This document shows positions 61,101 to 64,000 of a stretch of DNA of 64,000 bases, one piece after another. Where the stretch lies: the NCBI RefSeq assembly GCF_028858725.1, contig NC_084763.1:21695501-21759500 (forward strand). Direction: 5' to 3'. How positions within the stretch are numbered: the stretch's first letter is position 1; each line of letters opens with the position of its first letter. The DNA is from Colius striatus. Taxonomy: Eukaryota > Chordata > Aves > Coliiformes > Coliidae. The position numbers and the translations under genes were made by a program. The notes beneath the pieces were generated by a model. The model was given only the letters and a program-made list of their open reading frames with translations. It made no database searches and was not told where the DNA came from.

Positions 61101-64000
61101 CTAAGGATTAAAGTACACTTGAAAAAATTACTCTTGTTCTAAAGTGAAAGTATTCATACGAGGTATTATTCTAGAGTAACTCTTTCCCTAGAAAATAACT
61201 TCCTGTTAAAACTGAGAGAGAAATCAAATGGTCAATATAAGGGTAAAGAGTAAAATATATCTTTTCTTTTGAAGATTTATATGTTGATCAGTCTTGAGAG
61301 AAACATACTTAAAATATAATACTATCATGAAAGAAAGGTCATCTCAGAACTCTCCAATGCAGTAAGCCCTTTTCACTTTTCCATGGCAGAGACCAGGACC
61401 AGCTGGTGAAGATCATAGCTCTGAGTGATATTAATGTAATCTTCATATATCTTCTCCGCCTTTACAATCATTAGAGTAGTATTTTTTTCAGTATCAGGGT
61501 GGGGGTAAACTTCAAACTTTGTTTTATCACAGTTGCCATTTCCTGTAGAGAATTTTAGAAGCCTATGGAGAAACAGAGACTACCAATCATTAGTGAATTG
61601 TACGAAGTTGAACTGTGCAAAGGATAGCGTTAAAATGACTTTTTATTTGTTTCCTAATAAGAGCAGACTGTCCTATGATGAGCTAAAGGCAGAAAAATTT
61701 TCAATAGAGAAAAGATTCTATTTTTCCATTCAGGTGTAAAACCAGCCTTTGTAATGTGCAATGACAGACACTCTTAGAAACAAGCATTGAGTTTATAAAT
61801 AATGAGAAAACGTTAAGGTCACCAGTAACATTTGTAGGCATATACATTAAGGTGGTGATCTGCTGTCATCCTCCTTCAGGATTCAAGAAGAAATTGAAAG
61901 AAATGATACTAAAAATAATAAAGCTGACATCCTCTATTCATTCTCTTTATGATATCCCTATGCTAAAGTTTTCTATCTAGGATGGGAGCAACCATCTGAA
62001 AATCAAACCAGCAGAAGGCTTTCTACTGAAAGCTGTATTTGACCTTTACTCACTGACAATATGAAAAGGAAACTAAGGATCCTTCAGTGCCATTCAAAAA
62101 AACCCCAAACTTGAAGTGATGTAATGGATTCTGTTGTTTTGGAGACCAAATAATTATCCAAACTATATGCAAATTATGATATGGGAAATTTCAGTATTTA
62201 AGACAGCTGAAAATAACTCACCAGAGAGGTTACATTCTGCCCTGGTGAAATTTGACAATAAACCAGAACACAATAAAGCCTAATCTCCTTTCCCACAAAA
62301 TTATACAGTTCAAATGGATAAATTGGTTTGAGAGCTATTAATCTAGTAGCTCTTTCAGAATGCCAAGATTAACAGTTTTCAAGAGTACATTTGTCAGCTA
62401 GATCTCCACCTAGTATAAGCTGGTGTAGCTCTGCTGAAACCAATAGAAACATACCTTCTTAAAATTTTACATATCGGGAGTGTCTTTCTGATCTGAAATA
62501 GAGGAATCCAATAACTTTATCTTGTGTGAAAATGGGTCAGTGTCCAGTTTTAATCTTTATCAAGCAGTGCTTTACATATCTTTTGGTATTAATGCTTTTT
62601 AAAGACCCATTTTCTGCATATTCAATGATGGTTTCATGTTTGTGTGGTTCTAAATGCAAATTTACAGCAGAAGGTAATGAAAGTTGGAAGATGGTCTTAG
62701 CTATTCTTTTTGGTTTTAACTGGGTAACTGGCAGACCGTCAGCAGTTTCTCAGCACTTTAAAATGAGACACGCTGGCAAACTACTGCTAATTTTACTCTG
62801 TGGAATCCAAGGAAAGGAAAAAACAGGAAACTCAAATCCAACTAGTAAGGAGGCTTTGAAACGTTTGACTAAGTTGTGAATATTTCAAATGCTTGGAACG
62901 CACATGAACTACAAAAGGTCACGGTTCCATGAAAAAGAGCGACCCAAACAAGAACAATTTGCTTGTTTGAGATTTCTCAACCAAAGACAATTGCAAATGA
63001 AATGTCTTCCCATGACCCCTTTACAGTCATCATGGACATGATGTTATTTTCTATTTTTAGAATAAGTAACATGAGGAGAGGATAACACTGAAAGTGTTTT
63101 TTAAAAGTGCTTTCTATCAATTCATACTTTCTTTTGCTGGGAAGGGAATAGACTTTAATCTGTGTAAATCCACCTTTAAATAAAGAGGAACAACAAAAAA
63201 ACCCCCCAAACATGCAAATTATGTATTTTCCTCAACCAGTTTCAGAGTGGTTCATTCCCTGCAAAAATTAGATAGCAAGTAAATCCAGGCAGTCCAAGTC
63301 CTCGGCTTTGTATATTGTCAAAACTTCATTAACTGAGAACCCAAGCTGGTGCCAAGGCACACTGCATTTTCACTGAAAGCACCTTGCTGCCTGGCTGAAG
63401 TCTTCAGGGAAATAATAATAAAAAACATTACTAAAAAGATGAAGTGCAGTGATCAGGAATGGTAAAGCTATGCTACAAAAGATTATTTAAAAACTGGCTT
63501 ACAGATCAGCTGCAGACTAACTTAGGCCACATGAACAGTCTCCTTGAATTGATGGACTACTCATAAGCTAAGTTCTAAATACATGCATCAAGTCTCTGCT
63601 TGGTAGAGTGCTAAGGGAATGCTTTATCTTTTCATTAAAAATTTGATCATGTCTTTTGTTAAAATATTCCAATTTGTATGTGGGGTACCAAAATCTGTAG
63701 GAGCAACCAGTACCTTTTTATACTGACCAATCAGGGCGCCGTGCTATGAATCATGCCTAAATCCTACTTGCTCCTACTTTTGGCAATAATATTGAAGCTT
63801 TTGGCTTTAGATTCTTGTCTTCCATTTCTTTACCTCAGTTTCTTTAAAACAGGTCACCTATTGATCCTGATCAACTGTGAAAGACTGTAGCAATAGCATA
63901 TCTTCACATAACATACCATGCAAATGCAGAACAATCATTGACTGAAGATTTACTGGAATTTGAGTGTTATTGAAAAATGGAGGACATTAAAGGATCAGGC
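58157..64000 (-). other. GALNT15: GALNT15 upstream intron
   Basis: At least 5.8 kb without a recognisable GALNT exon. I looked for the DSHCE-type sequence expected in the next exon and did not find it. A 2-kb CR1 copy occupies 58602 to about 60570. The rest is AT-rich, with no other repeat or gene that I can name. Confidence 0.75.
58602..60570 (-). mobile_element. CR1 LINE, 2 kb, with broken ORF2 reverse transcriptase
   Basis: The longest transposon here, in the same orientation as GALNT15. From 5' to 3' on the - strand: the segment between endonuclease and RT (WDEYKIVARGYREATRKAKA, 60544-60308); RT N-terminus (TEDTEKAELLNAFFASVY, then VTPVFKKGKKEEPGNYR, 60256-59843); RT core (VVDVVYLNFSKASDTVSHSI, then SSGVPQGSVLGPVLFNIFIN, 59726-59220); ORF2 end ([14 protein letters not shown], about 59030-58930); then the 3' UTR and terminus near 58602. 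Frame breaks separate these pieces. The endonuclease is missing, as usual for 5'-truncated LINE copies. It cannot move on its own. Confidence 0.95.

Noticed and set aside
61385-61480. Short - strand frame with acidic/aromatic residues (KIYEDYINITQSYDLHQLVL) considered as a GALNT15 upstream exon
   Set aside because: It does not resemble the expected GALNT segment before [11 protein letters not shown].

Overview
The window is a piece of a vertebrate nuclear genome, almost certainly a bird. Coding exons are short with long AT-rich introns. Many fragments of CR1, the dominant avian LINE family, are present, several with the 3' tail built on ATTCTRTG-type repeats. There are no Alu- or L1-like sequences. 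The exact species cannot be told from the sequence.

Four protein-coding genes can be supported by splice sites and by similarity to known families: the last exon of RFTN1 (raftlin, + strand, 1654-2076); all seven coding exons of OXNAD1 (- strand, 23756-9334, 316 codons); all three coding exons of DPH3 (+ strand, 28089-28975, 82 codons); and the last seven coding exons of GALNT15 (- strand, 58156-48535, 333 codons), whose 5' part lies beyond the right edge. The order GALNT15-DPH3-OXNAD1-RFTN1, with these relative orientations, is the same as in the human 3p region, which supports the identifications. RFTN1/OXNAD1 and DPH3/GALNT15 are convergent pairs. OXNAD1 and DPH3 are head to head around one CpG island.

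Layout: 1-1653 last RFTN1 intron; 1654-2076 RFTN1 last exon; 2077-9333 3' UTRs and convergent spacer; 9334-23756 OXNAD1 coding region; 23757 to about 28000 the OXNAD1 5' intron with an old, decayed CR1, ending in the CpG island; 27618-27953 a tandem array of six 56-bp GC-rich units inside that island; 28089-28975 DPH3; 28976 to about 30430 DPH3 3' UTR; about 30430-48534 gene-poor spacer with four CR1 3' ends and one LTR-like element; 48535-58156 GALNT15 C-terminal half with a CR1 in its last intron; 58157-64000 an upstream GALNT15 intron with a 2-kb CR1 carrying a broken reverse transcriptase.

The genes do not form one pathway: DPH3 acts in diphthamide and tRNA wobble modification, OXNAD1 is a predicted mitochondrial flavin/NAD oxidoreductase, GALNT15 starts mucin-type O-glycans in the Golgi, and raftlin organises lipid rafts. 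I found no previously undescribed biological system. The points most worth a second look are the 56-bp promoter array in the shared DPH3/OXNAD1 CpG island, the promoter motifs beside it, the LTR-like element and the altered acceptor-loop motif in GALNT15.
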